Of a DNA stretch of 10,814 bases, positions 1 to 7,510 are shown piece by piece. Location: assembly GCA_018400395.1 (NCBI GenBank), contig JAGYMN010000040.1, forward strand, positions 1 to 10,814. The letters run 5' to 3'. Position numbers and translations under genes: made by a program. The notes below the pieces were generated by a model. The model ran no database searches. It saw only the letters and a program-made list of their open reading frames with translations, and was not told the DNA's origin. Numbering within the stretch: the first letter of the stretch is position 1; the number at the start of each line of letters is the position of its first letter. The DNA is from Actinomycetota bacterium (GTDB taxonomy: Bacteria; Actinomycetota; Humimicrobiia; Humimicrobiales; Humimicrobiaceae).

Positions 1-2
1 AA

Positions 3-206
3 AGATCTCTCCAAGGTTTGATTTTCCCTGAAGGAATTTACATTGAAAATGATAAACTTCGAACCACAAAAATATCCACTATATTCAAGGTTTTAGATGA
101 AAAATTTGCCCTAAAGTCTAAGATGGTGGGCCTATCTGGACTCGAACCAGAGACCTCATCCTTATCAGGGATGCGCTCTAACCTGCTGAGCTATAGGCCC
201 CTCTGA
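3..206 (+). CDS. C-terminal tail of a probable serine recombinase/integrase (5' end outside window)
   Basis: A stop-free plus-strand frame enters from the left edge and ends at the TGA at 204-206. The first ~40 residues include LIFPEGIYIENDKLRT followed by KISTIF. This resembles the extreme C-terminus of large serine recombinases, which often carry an FPEGI..(Y/F)..RT.KI..F pattern after the zinc-ribbon and coiled-coil regions. From about position 124 the frame runs through the antisense strand of tRNA-Ile, giving the tail MVGLSGLEPETSS, a typical antisense-tRNA peptide. The catalytic domain lies outside the window, so the family call rests on the short tail and recalled family patterns. If right, this is the recombinase of an element integrated at the tRNA 3' end, convergent with the tRNA. 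Alternatively it is a chance open frame, but the pattern before the tRNA argues against that. Confidence 0.5.
   Translation, partial: RSLQGLIFPEGIYIENDKLRTTKISTIFKVLDEKFALKSKMVGLSGLEPETSSLSGMRSNLLSYRPL
124..200 (-). tRNA. tRNA-Ile (anticodon GAT), CCA encoded
   Basis: The reverse complement folds as a full cloverleaf. The acceptor stem is GGGCCTA paired with TAGGCCC. The D stem is GCTC/GAGC. The anticodon stem is CATCC/GGATG around the loop CTGATAA, so the anticodon is GAT. The T arm is TCTGG-TTCGAGT-CCAGA. The discriminator A is followed by an encoded CCA at 124-126. It reads the ATC and ATT isoleucine codons. It lies downstream of gyrA and the DUF3566 gene on the same strand, the usual actinobacterial position. 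No tRNA-Ala partner is visible in the 123 bases to its left, where a putative recombinase tail is found instead. Confidence 0.97.
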
Positions 207-216
207 TACAAAGGGA

Positions 217-245
217 AAAATAACAACATAACTATTTTTTGTCAA
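217..245 (-). promoter_or_regulatory. Promoter of tRNA-Ile
   Basis: On the minus strand a perfect -35 hexamer TTGACA (240-245) is followed after exactly 17 bases by TATTTT (217-222). That -10 is preceded by TG one base upstream, giving an extended -10 TGTTATTTT. Transcription would start near 210, about ten bases before the tRNA 5' end, followed by a short leader. Placement and spacing fit a strong housekeeping-sigma stable-RNA promoter. It makes the tRNA independent of the protein genes upstream. Confidence 0.75.
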
Positions 246-282
246 GATAAAACGTAATACGGCAGTTTGAAAATTAAACTAA

Positions 283-669
283 CTATTCAGTCTTTGCTGT
301 ATCTTTCTTCTCGATGAACCTGAGTTCAATACCTCCGCTTATTCTGAGAATTACATTAACTATCCACACCATCAATGTTCCTATTGCAGCATAAAAAACA
401 GAAGCTACCAGTCCACCAATTACTGCTATAATAAGGTAGAGTATGTTGCCTTCTTCCAACTTTAACAGTCCAAAATTACCTATTCCATAGCCCTGCAATA
501 AATCCCCAATATTTATTCCTGCAGAAGAAAGACCGAGCCATGCAATTAAGTAAATTATTCCTATTACTATTACCCAAATTATGAAAAATACCAGGTAAAA
601 TATCAGAAGAAACTTAAAGCTAGAAAGCTCGCTGATACTTCTAAGAACTTTTTTATTAATGCTGGCCAT
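283..669 (-). CDS. DUF3566 family membrane protein
   Basis: This is a 128-residue predicted inner-membrane protein with two hydrophobic segments, about residues 19-46 and 76-109. The conserved end of the DUF3566 family is visible as VNVILRISGGIELRFIE (about 104-120), matching the family's asparagine followed by a GGIE.. strand. DUF3566 genes typically lie directly after gyrA in Actinobacteria and are transmembrane proteins of unknown function. That context is reproduced here, apart from an intervening DUF4870 gene. The ATG at 667-669 has a good ribosome site, GGAGG, a few bases upstream. No catalytic residues can be recognised, and no function should be assumed beyond membrane location. Confidence 0.85.
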   Translation of the reverse strand: MASINKKVLRSISELSSFKFLLIFYLVFFIIWVIVIGIIYLIAWLGLSSAGINIGDLLQGYGIGNFGLLKLEEGNILYLIIAVIGGLVASVFYAAIGTLMVWIVNVILRISGGIELRFIEKKDTAKTE

Positions 670-753
670 TTTACCTCCCCGGGCTGCGTATAATCCCCAC
701 TTTTCTATTAAGGACTATACTATTTTAAGGTGAATTTTTATATTGAACATAGC

Positions 754-1140
754 TTACATCTTTGTCCATTTATCCGCCATCTCTCCAAGCCATGGGAACT
801 TATAATACTCGCCGCTACTGGCTTTCATAACTATAATTATTCTTATGACCAGTGCTGCTATCCATATTACAGGAAAGCAAAATACTCCAATGACTGCCAG
901 TATAAGTATTGATGCAATTATATACAGTATTATCTCCGCTACGCCAATTACAAGGGATTGCATTGCGTGAAATTTGACAAAGCGATTTTCTTTTTCCAGC
1001 AAATAGATTATCAGACCGGAAAGCCATCCAGCTCCTACAAGAAAACCTATATGTGAAATCAGCACAGCTACTTTTGGTTCCATTCCGGTTGAACTTTTTT
1101 TGTTGAAATCTGGATGAACTTCGGGTTTTTCTTCCGCCAT
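754..1140 (-). CDS. DUF4870 (Tic20-like) membrane protein
   Basis: This is a 128-residue protein with a charged N-terminus (about 1-20) and three hydrophobic segments at roughly 23-48, 62-85 and 88-106. The family signature ENRFVKFHAMQSL (51-63) follows the first segment. The end GEYYKFPWLGEM (about 110-121) is also typical of DUF4870, a family of small membrane proteins with distant similarity to the chloroplast import component Tic20. Its molecular role is unknown. The ATG at 1138-1140 has a near-ideal ribosome site (AAGGAGGT) about six bases upstream, which fixes the start. It lies between gyrA and the DUF3566 gene on the same strand. The 159-base gap after gyrA shows no clear terminator and only weak A+T-rich promoter-like sequence, so operon membership with gyrA is undecided. 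Confidence 0.85.
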   Translation of the reverse strand: MAEEKPEVHPDFNKKSSTGMEPKVAVLISHIGFLVGAGWLSGLIIYLLEKENRFVKFHAMQSLVIGVAEIILYIIASILILAVIGVFCFPVIWIAALVIRIIIVMKASSGEYYKFPWLGEMADKWTKM

Positions 1141-1299
1141 TTTTTACCTCCTTATTCTAATTAGATGGTCTTATAATAAAAATATAAAACATTTTTAAAG
1201 TGATACGGTTATTGAAAAATATAATAACAGATTTGCTCCTTAAATAAAATAAATTATATGCCAGCAGATTCAACTGACCCCGGTTCATATTTCTTTTTA

Positions 1300-3738
1300 T
1301 TACATATCTCCTTCAGATGCAACTATAGAATAAGACCCGACCTTGTTCCCGTCTCCAAGATTTATTACTTTAACTCCCTGCGTGGATCTCCCTGTCTTCG
1401 AGATAGACCTGGCAGGTATTCTTATCAATACTCCGTTTTCAGATATTATCATTATATCGTATCCATCTTTTAATATTCCTGCTCCTGCCGCTTTGCCCTT
1501 TTTATCAGTTATCCTAAGGGTTATAACCCCATGACCTCCTCTCTTCTGTCTTTTATATTCAGACAGTGCAGTGCGTTTGCCAAAACCATTCTCTGTAAGT
1601 ACAAAAAGATCTCCATCAATTTCTTTAACAACCATCATCGAGAGCACTTCATCATCACCTGTAAGCTTCATCCCCTTAACTCCCTGGGACACTCTGCCCA
1701 TTGGCCTGCAGTCTTTTTCACTGAACCTGATCGCCTTGCCATTTCTGGAAACCATTATTATCTCATCATTACCGTTTGATTTCTCGACTGCAATCAGCTC
1801 ATCACCATCTTTTATATTTATTGCAATGATACCGTCTTTCCTGGGAGTATCATATTCTGTTATTGGAGTTTTTTTAATAATACCTTTTTTAGTGGCCATT
1901 ATAAGGTACTGCTTTTCATTATATTCCTTGACTGCGATTATTGCTGCCACTTTTTCCTTTGGAGCAAAAGGCAAAAGGTTAACAATCGCCTTGCCCTTGG
2001 ATGTCCTGCTTCCTGTCGGCAGCTGATGAACTTTCAGTCTGTATACTTTGCCAAAGCTCGAAAAGAACATCATATAGTGATGTGTGGAGGCTATGAAAAG
2101 ATGCTCCACGAAATCATCCTCTTTTAGATTTGTTCCGGTTACTCCCCGGCCTCCGCGTCCCTGCTTCCTGTAGGTTGTTACCGGTACCCTTTTAATATAA
2201 CCTGAGTGCGATATCGAAATTACATTTTCTTCTTCTGGGATCAGGTCTTCAATATCAATATCTGATTCATCTGCAGAAATGCCGGTCCTTCTTTCATCCT
2301 CATATTTTTTCTCGATTTCCCTCAGTTCTTTTTTAATCTCTGAATATATAAGAGTGTCACTCGCCAGGAGCTCTCTTAAAACTTTAATCTTATCCAGTAT
2401 ACCCTTATGTTCCTTTTTGATTTTATCCCGTTCAAGTCCTGTCAATCTGTGCAGTCTCAGGTCCAGTATTGCCTGGGCCTGTACTGCAGAAAGTTTGAAA
2501 TTTTCTATAAGTCTTTTTTTAGCCGTAGGAGCATCCTTTGAAGACCTTATGGTCTTTATAACTTCATCAAGGTTGTCAAGAGCTATTAGATAACCTGCAA
2601 GTATATGCTCTCTTTCCTCTGCTATCCTCAACTCATATTTGGTCCTTCTTACTACGACCTGATACCTGTGCTTTAAATATTCTTCTATGAGGCTTTTAAG
2701 ATTGAGAGTTCTGGGGACACCGTCAACAAGACTTAGCATTATAACCCCAAATGTTTCCTGGAGCTGGGTATTTTTATAAAGGTGGTTTATAACCACATTT
2801 GAAACTACATCTTTTTTAAGTTCTACCACTACCCTCATACCGCTTTTATCTGATTCATCCCTCAGATCACTTATATCTGTAATTTTTTTACTTTTCACAA
2901 GATTTGCAATTGCTTCTACAAATTTAGATTTGTTAACCTGAAACGGCAGCTCGCTTATAACAAGATTTGTCCTGCCTCTGCGTGTTTGTTCCTGATGCAC
3001 CCTTCCCCTGACGACAATCCTTCCTTTTCCGGTATTATATGCCTCCCTTATTCCGCCAAGTCCCATTATGATTCCGCCTGTTGGAAAGTCGGGACCTTTT
3101 ATCTTTTTCATCAGATCCTTTACGGAAGCCTCCGGATGATCGATTTTATATATTATTCCTTCCGTCACTTCACCTATATTATGAGGCGGGATATTGGTTG
3201 CCATTCCAACTGCAATCCCTGATGAACCATTTACCAGTAGATTTGGGATTTTAGACGGAAGTACCATTGGTTCCTTCAGGGTATTATCAAAATTATCTAT
3301 AAAATCTACCGTATCCTTATCTATATCGACAAGAAGCTCCTCAGCAAACTCTGAAAGCCTGGCTTCAGTATATCTCATCGCCGCTGCACTATCCCCGTCA
3401 ACAGAACCGAAGTTACCGTGACCATCAACCAGCATATATCTTTCTGAAAAATCCTGTGCCATTCTTACCATTGCATCATAAACAGCAGTATCACCATGTG
3501 GATGGTATTTACCGAGGACCTCGCCCACTATCCTTGCACTTTTCTTATATGGAGTATTGGAGCGCATTCCCATATCATGCATAGCGTAAAGTATTCTGCG
3601 GTGCACCGGTTTAAGTCCGTCCCTTATATCAGGCAGAGCCCTTCCTATTATTACGCTCATTGCATAGCTTAAGTAAGAATCCTGCATTTCAGATTCTATT
3701 TCAACATTTCTTATCTTCCCTTTAAGTTCAAATACCAT
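1300..3738 (-). CDS. gyrA: DNA gyrase subunit A
   Basis: This is the 812-residue breakage-reunion subunit of DNA gyrase. With GyrB it introduces negative supercoils using ATP. The N-terminal winged-helix/tower region carries KYHPHGDTAVYD (77-88) and the catalytic tyrosine at residue 123 in AAAMRYTE. The C-terminal DNA-wrapping beta-pinwheel contains the GyrA box QGRGGRG (526-532), which distinguishes gyrase from topoisomerase IV, and a related blade motif QKRGGHG (731-737). Thr84 occupies the quinolone-resistance position equivalent to E. coli Ser83, and Asp88 that of Asp87. The protein stops soon after the last blade, without the acidic tail seen in some homologues. The ATG is preceded by GGGAG about six bases upstream. 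It follows gyrB after 45 bases and is probably co-transcribed with it. Confidence 0.98.
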   Translation of the reverse strand: MVFELKGKIRNVEIESEMQDSYLSYAMSVIIGRALPDIRDGLKPVHRRILYAMHDMGMRSNTPYKKSARIVGEVLGKYHPHGDTAVYDAMVRMAQDFSERYMLVDGHGNFGSVDGDSAAAMRYTEARLSEFAEELLVDIDKDTVDFIDNFDNTLKEPMVLPSKIPNLLVNGSSGIAVGMATNIPPHNIGEVTEGIIYKIDHPEASVKDLMKKIKGPDFPTGGIIMGLGGIREAYNTGKGRIVVRGRVHQEQTRRGRTNLVISELPFQVNKSKFVEAIANLVKSKKITDISDLRDESDKSGMRVVVELKKDVVSNVVINHLYKNTQLQETFGVIMLSLVDGVPRTLNLKSLIEEYLKHRYQVVVRRTKYELRIAEEREHILAGYLIALDNLDEVIKTIRSSKDAPTAKKRLIENFKLSAVQAQAILDLRLHRLTGLERDKIKKEHKGILDKIKVLRELLASDTLIYSEIKKELREIEKKYEDERRTGISADESDIDIEDLIPEEENVISISHSGYIKRVPVTTYRKQGRGGRGVTGTNLKEDDFVEHLFIASTHHYMMFFSSFGKVYRLKVHQLPTGSRTSKGKAIVNLLPFAPKEKVAAIIAVKEYNEKQYLIMATKKGIIKKTPITEYDTPRKDGIIAINIKDGDELIAVEKSNGNDEIIMVSRNGKAIRFSEKDCRPMGRVSQGVKGMKLTGDDEVLSMMVVKEIDGDLFVLTENGFGKRTALSEYKRQKRGGHGVITLRITDKKGKAAGAGILKDGYDIMIISENGVLIRIPARSISKTGRSTQGVKVINLGDGNKVGSYSIVASEGDM

Positions 3739-3783
3739 TAAATCTCCCGACTAGAATTTTATCCATTCTCATCAGATCTACAA

Positions 3784-5688
3784 TCAAATATCTATAAATG
3801 AGACTCCTTTTGCATTTTTTTCGATGAATCTCCTCCTGGGCTCGACTTTGTCACCCATAAGTGTAGAGAATACGTCATCCGCAATAAGTGCATCCTCTAT
3901 TTCAATCTTAAGCAGAGTCCTCGTCTCTGGATTCATAGTTGTCTCCCAGAGCTGTTCGGGATCCATTTCTCCCAGGCCCTTGTACTGCTGTACATTTAAT
4001 TTCTTGCCCTTATATTTATTCTTGAGTTTATCCAGTTCTTTCTCGGTATACGCATAATTTACTTCCTTACCATTCTTAACCTGATACAGGGGCGGCTGCG
4101 CAATATACACATAACCTGCTTCAATAAGTCCGGGCATATATCTGTAAAGGAATGTAAGAATCAATGTCCTTATATGGGCCCCGTCAATATCAGCATCAGT
4201 CATAATAATTATCTTCTGGTACCTGGAATTCTCAATTTTAAAATCTTCACTTATTCCGGCACCAAATGCGGTTATCATAGCCTGAATCTCATTGCTTGAA
4301 AGAATCTTATTAAGTCTTGCTTTCTCGACATTCAGTATTTTACCGCGTAATGGCAATATTGCCTGAAATCTCCTATCTCTGGCCTGCTTGGCACTTCCTC
4401 CAGCAGAATCTCCTTCGACAAGATATATTTCAATAAACCTGGGATCATTTATTGAGCAGTCCGCCAGCTTGCCTGGAAGTGAACCGCTTTCCAGGAGGGA
4501 TTTTTTTCGTGTAAGGTCCCGTGCCTTTTTTGCTGCATTCCTTGCCCTGGCTGCATCAATCCCCTTATTTACAATAGCCCGTGCAATTGAAGGGTTCTCG
4601 CCCATAAACTCGGCAAGCTTTGTATTTACCGTTGATTCTACGAAACCCTTTATTTCACTGTTTCCCAGTTTAGTTTTAGTCTGCCCCTCAAACTGGGGGT
4701 CCTTAAGTTTGACACTTATAATCCCGGTCAGACCCTCCCTTACGTCCTCACCAGAAAGATTTTCATCTTTTTCCTTAAGGATATTATTATTTCTGGCATA
4801 ATCATTTATTGTCCTTGTAAGAGCCCCCTTAAAACCGCTGAGGTGTGTACCTCCTTCGGTTGTGTTTATATTATTGGCAAATGAGAATATGCTCTCTGAA
4901 TAGCCTGATGTATACTGCATCGCAATCTCTACTTCGTGATCTGCATCCTTATTGGAAATGTAAACTACCTTTTTATGCAGGGGGTCTTTCTTTTCACAGA
5001 GATAGCTTACAAAATCAATTATACCGCCATCATATTTATATTCTTCTTTTTTCTGGGGTTCTTCCCGTATATCTATTAGTGTTATCTTCAAACCTTTATT
5101 GAGAAATGCCATCTCCTTCATCCTGCTGGAAAGTATCTCGAATTTGTAATCAAGGTCATCAAAAACTTTCGTATCCGGATAAAATGTTATTGCTGTCCCA
5201 TGACTTTTGGTCTTTTCACATTTTTTCAGGGGACCTGTGGGCTCTCCCCTCTTATATTCCTGATTGTATATATAGCCTTCTCTTCTTACTTCTATTTTTA
5301 ATTTTTCTGAAAGTGCATTAACCACAGATATGCCGACCCCGTGAAGGCCCCCTGAGACTTTATACCCTCTGCCGCCAAACTTTCCACCGGCATGGAGTTT
5401 CGTAAGCACTATCTCAACTGCAGGCTTGTTATACTTTTCGATATTTTTTACAGGTATGCCTCTCCCATTATCGATAACCGTGACCGAATTATCTTTATTT
5501 AATACAACTAGCACATTGTCACAGTATCCGGCCATTGCCTCATCGATGCTGTTATCAACAACTTCATATATTAGATGGTGGAGTCCCCTGGTCCCTGTAG
5601 AACCTATATACATCCCGGGTCTTCTTCTTACTGCAGAAAGACCTTCAAGTACCGTAATGTCTTTAGCATCATAACTCGATTTTTTCAA
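3784..5688 (-). CDS. gyrB: DNA gyrase subunit B (TTG start)
   Basis: This is the 634-residue ATPase subunit of DNA gyrase. The GHKL ATPase domain shows VVDNSIDEA with the general base Glu50, then VIDNGRG with Asp73, and the glycine-rich lid GGKFGGRGYKVSGGLHGVG (101-119). The Toprim domain supplies the metal ligands Glu425 in LVEGDSAGG and the DAD group at 498-500. The C-terminus contains QYKGLGEMDPEQLWETTM, the usual GyrA-contact region. The length is that of the short GyrB class without the proteobacterial insertion. The start is a TTG at 5686-5688, with AAGGGG about seven bases upstream and no in-frame ATG nearby. It heads a gyrB-gyrA pair with a probable promoter in the gap upstream. Confidence 0.98.
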   Translation of the reverse strand: MKKSSYDAKDITVLEGLSAVRRRPGMYIGSTGTRGLHHLIYEVVDNSIDEAMAGYCDNVLVVLNKDNSVTVIDNGRGIPVKNIEKYNKPAVEIVLTKLHAGGKFGGRGYKVSGGLHGVGISVVNALSEKLKIEVRREGYIYNQEYKRGEPTGPLKKCEKTKSHGTAITFYPDTKVFDDLDYKFEILSSRMKEMAFLNKGLKITLIDIREEPQKKEEYKYDGGIIDFVSYLCEKKDPLHKKVVYISNKDADHEVEIAMQYTSGYSESIFSFANNINTTEGGTHLSGFKGALTRTINDYARNNNILKEKDENLSGEDVREGLTGIISVKLKDPQFEGQTKTKLGNSEIKGFVESTVNTKLAEFMGENPSIARAIVNKGIDAARARNAAKKARDLTRKKSLLESGSLPGKLADCSINDPRFIEIYLVEGDSAGGSAKQARDRRFQAILPLRGKILNVEKARLNKILSSNEIQAMITAFGAGISEDFKIENSRYQKIIIMTDADIDGAHIRTLILTFLYRYMPGLIEAGYVYIAQPPLYQVKNGKEVNYAYTEKELDKLKNKYKGKKLNVQQYKGLGEMDPEQLWETTMNPETRTLLKIEIEDALIADDVFSTLMGDKVEPRRRFIEKNAKGVSFIDI

Positions 5689-5836
5689 AAAAGTCCCCTT
5701 TTTTAACCTAAAATTATTATTTTTTAAACGAGGATAGAGGAAAATAAGTGCCAGATAAAATGACTATTTCACTCATTACCCTTAATGATCCTAATATAAA
5801 ACATTAATTAAAATTACTAAAAATATAGCTTTTACC

Positions 5837-5855
5837 ATATGATATTATATCATAT
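5837..5855. repeat. Perfect palindrome in the gyrB promoter
   Basis: ATATGATA (5837-5844) and TATCATAT (5848-5855) are exact inverted repeats around a three-base centre. The palindrome covers the -10 element of the candidate gyrB promoter, so it is placed where a dimeric repressor could block RNA polymerase. It is too A+T-rich and too short to act as a terminator. Chance formation in A+T-rich DNA is possible. Confidence 0.5.
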
Positions 5856-5875
5856 TTTGCCGCAGATTTAGTCAA
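5844..5875 (-). promoter_or_regulatory. Probable gyrB-gyrA promoter (extended -10)
   Basis: On the minus strand a perfect extended -10, TGATATAAT, has its TATAAT at 5844-5849. A -35-like TTGACT lies at 5870-5875. The spacer is 20 bases, too long for an optimal -35 contact, so activity would rest on the extended -10. Transcription would start near 5837, leaving a leader of about 150 bases before the gyrB TTG. The long spacer is of interest because gyrase promoters are often sensitive to supercoiling, but no such behaviour can be shown from sequence. Confidence 0.55.
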
Positions 5876-5893
5876 TATATGAAAAAAAGAATT

Positions 5894-6238
5894 TTAAAGA
5901 TCTGTTCTGAATCTTATAGTTTTTACAACCTTTTCTCCGGCAAAAGCGTTTATCTTCTCTATCAATTGAACCGACATGAGACTGAGCTCACTTGCCCACG
6001 TAGAACTCGAAACAGATATATATAAAGTACCCCGGATAAGCTTTTCAGGACTGGACCTTTTTGCAATTTCTTCACCAACTATTTCCTTCCAGTGGTTAAA
6101 AATCCCGGAAGTTTTCAATTTCGAGCTTATACCCATCCCCTTCACAATAGAATTTATTATATTTCCAATCTCTTCAGGTTTTTTCATTTGAAATACACCG
6201 TTTTTAATCAATGGATCATTTAACCATCTTAACTTCAT
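5894..6238 (-). CDS. DciA-like DUF721 protein
   Basis: This is a protein of about 114 residues in the DUF721 (DciA) family. DciA loads or supports the replicative helicase DnaB in bacteria lacking DnaC/DnaI. The family core is visible as HWKEIVGEEIAKRSSPEK, then the beta-strand segment GTLYISVSSSTWASEL, and the end VVKTIRFR. The gene sits between recF and gyrB, its normal place in Actinobacteria. The start is uncertain. A TTG at 6247 opens the frame, an ATG at 6238 is used here, and an ATG at 6187 (MKKPEEIG) would remove the overlap with recF. None has a strong ribosome site, so translational coupling to the end of recF is likely. The core of the protein is unaffected by this choice. Confidence 0.85.
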   Translation of the reverse strand: MKLRWLNDPLIKNGVFQMKKPEEIGNIINSIVKGMGISSKLKTSGIFNHWKEIVGEEIAKRSSPEKLIRGTLYISVSSSTWASELSLMSVQLIEKINAFAGEKVVKTIRFRTDL

Positions 6239-7397
6239 TATCTTCAATTAAATATTTTTTGTGAAAATCAATATCAAGACAATCGAAATGGCTGCTATCT
6301 GCCGAAGTGACAAAAGTCTGGGAATTTCTATTGATAACTCCTACAAGTTTTTCCCTTCTTTTGATATCAAGCTCTGAAAGAACATCATCCAGAAGAAGAA
6401 CAGGTTCTCTTTTAAGCATCTTTTTTATAATATATAATTCACATAATTTAAGACTTATAGAAGAAATTCTCTGCTGTCCCTGTGAGCCGAATGCCCTTAC
6501 ATCTTTATTTTTGAAAAAAACTTTAAAATCATCTCTTTGGGGTCCAATGTTAGTTGTCCTGTTTGCCAGATCTCTATCAAGGCTTTCATTCAATTTATCC
6601 ATAAATATTTTTCTTATTGATTCTCCATCAATTATATCTGTATGGTTTTCTCCATAAAGGGTTTTACCGTCTCCGCAGTTTTCAGTTTTTCCATCTCTAT
6701 CCCAGCTAAAAACATACTCTATATCAGGATCAGCATTATCAAATAATGCGTTAACATAACTATTAAACTGCTGGACTATGCTTCTTAAAAGATTGAGTCT
6801 CATTAAAATTATTTCAGTTCCATATTTAACAAGATTCTGGTTCCAGACCTCAAGAGTGCTCCGGTGATTGCTACTGAGTGCTCCCTCTGTACTTTTTAGC
6901 AGACTGTTTCTCTGAAGGAGGATCTTGTTATACTGCAGCTTCAGGCGGTAGTAATCCTTAAAAATCTTCTCCAGTATCGAGTCCATAAAATCCCTTCGTG
7001 TACCCGGATTCGATTTTATTATCTTTAAATCGTCGGGTGAAAAGATTACCGAGGGAACCAGTGAAATAAAATCCGCTTTCTTTTTTTGATATACTCCGTC
7101 CATCCTGATCTTTATGTTATTATTTTTTCTTATTTCAATTTCTAATATATGCATTTTACTTTCATCACCGGATTCTATACATGCCCTGAGCAGCGCATAT
7201 TCACTGCCCCACCTGATAAGTTCATCCTGTATATATGTCCTGTGGGAACGGCCGGCCGAAAGATAATGTATGGATTCCAGAAGGTTGGTTTTTCCATTAC
7301 CATTATTTCCTGTAAAAAGTATAGATCCCTTATCGAATTCAAGGTTTATATGATTGTAATTCCTGAAATTTCTTAATTCGAGACTTTTTATATACAT
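6216..7397 (-). CDS. recF: DNA replication/repair protein RecF
   Basis: This is a 393-residue SMC-like ATPase that acts at single-strand gaps with RecO and RecR to help load RecA. The start MYIKSLELRNFRNY is canonical for RecF. Walker A is GNNGNGKTN (30-38). The ABC signature is SQGQQR (305-310), and Walker B is PVLLLDDVLSELD (332-344). The mid-protein arm contains the usual LQYNKILLQRNSLLK. Length is slightly above the common 360-380, mainly from a polar loop near 232-258. The ATG has no obvious ribosome site. The 3' end overlaps the DUF721 gene. Upstream lies an L,D-transpeptidase instead of the usual dnaN. Confidence 0.97.
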   Translation of the reverse strand: MYIKSLELRNFRNYNHINLEFDKGSILFTGNNGNGKTNLLESIHYLSAGRSHRTYIQDELIRWGSEYALLRACIESGDESKMHILEIEIRKNNNIKIRMDGVYQKKKADFISLVPSVIFSPDDLKIIKSNPGTRRDFMDSILEKIFKDYYRLKLQYNKILLQRNSLLKSTEGALSSNHRSTLEVWNQNLVKYGTEIILMRLNLLRSIVQQFNSYVNALFDNADPDIEYVFSWDRDGKTENCGDGKTLYGENHTDIIDGESIRKIFMDKLNESLDRDLANRTTNIGPQRDDFKVFFKNKDVRAFGSQGQQRISSISLKLCELYIIKKMLKREPVLLLDDVLSELDIKRREKLVGVINRNSQTFVTSADSSHFDCLDIDFHKKYLIEDNEVKMVK

Positions 7398-7451
7398 TTA
7401 ATCTAATTTATAATTAACGAGAAATTAACTAAAGGACCGTATTTGTATAAC

Positions 7452-7460
7452 ATTTTACCA
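7452..7460 (-). promoter_or_regulatory. Possible extended -10 promoter for recF
   Basis: The minus-strand motif TGGTAAAAT (TG, one base, TAAAAT) lies about 55 bases ahead of the recF ATG, in the only gap between recF and the transpeptidase gene. No well-spaced -35 hexamer is seen. It could equally be background in A+T-rich sequence, but a promoter is expected here because recF now follows an unrelated gene. Confidence 0.3.
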
Positions 7461-7476
7461 GACAAAAATACTATTC

Positions 7477-7499
7477 ACAGTAAACAAAAATCTTACTGT
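7477..7499. repeat. Short inverted repeat between ldt and recF
   Basis: ACAGTAA (7477-7483) and TTACTGT (7493-7499) are exact inverted repeats with a nine-base loop. They lie twelve bases downstream of the transpeptidase stop codon and upstream of the candidate recF promoter. In the minus-strand transcript the hairpin has only seven mostly A-U pairs, and the T-rich stretch comes several bases later. It is therefore at best a weak terminator. An operator for recF is the alternative. Confidence 0.3.
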
Positions 7500-7510
7500 A
7501 ATATTATTTT

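Noticed and set aside
1..123. tRNA-Ala expected beside tRNA-Ile
   Set aside because: No second cloverleaf or T-arm GGTTCGA-type sequence is present in the bases left of the tRNA.
1203..1299. Possible transcription terminator after gyrA
   Set aside because: No stem of useful strength followed by a T run was found on the minus strand in this gap.
1571..2026. A 151-codon open frame on the plus strand
   Set aside because: It is antisense to gyrA across the beta-pinwheel region, has no family resemblance, and its codons mirror the strongly conserved gyrA frame.
7442..7450. Single DnaA-box-like sequence TTATACAAA (minus strand) ahead of recF
   Set aside because: One near match to TTATNCACA is expected by chance in A+T-rich DNA, and no cluster or unwinding element accompanies it, so an origin is not supported.
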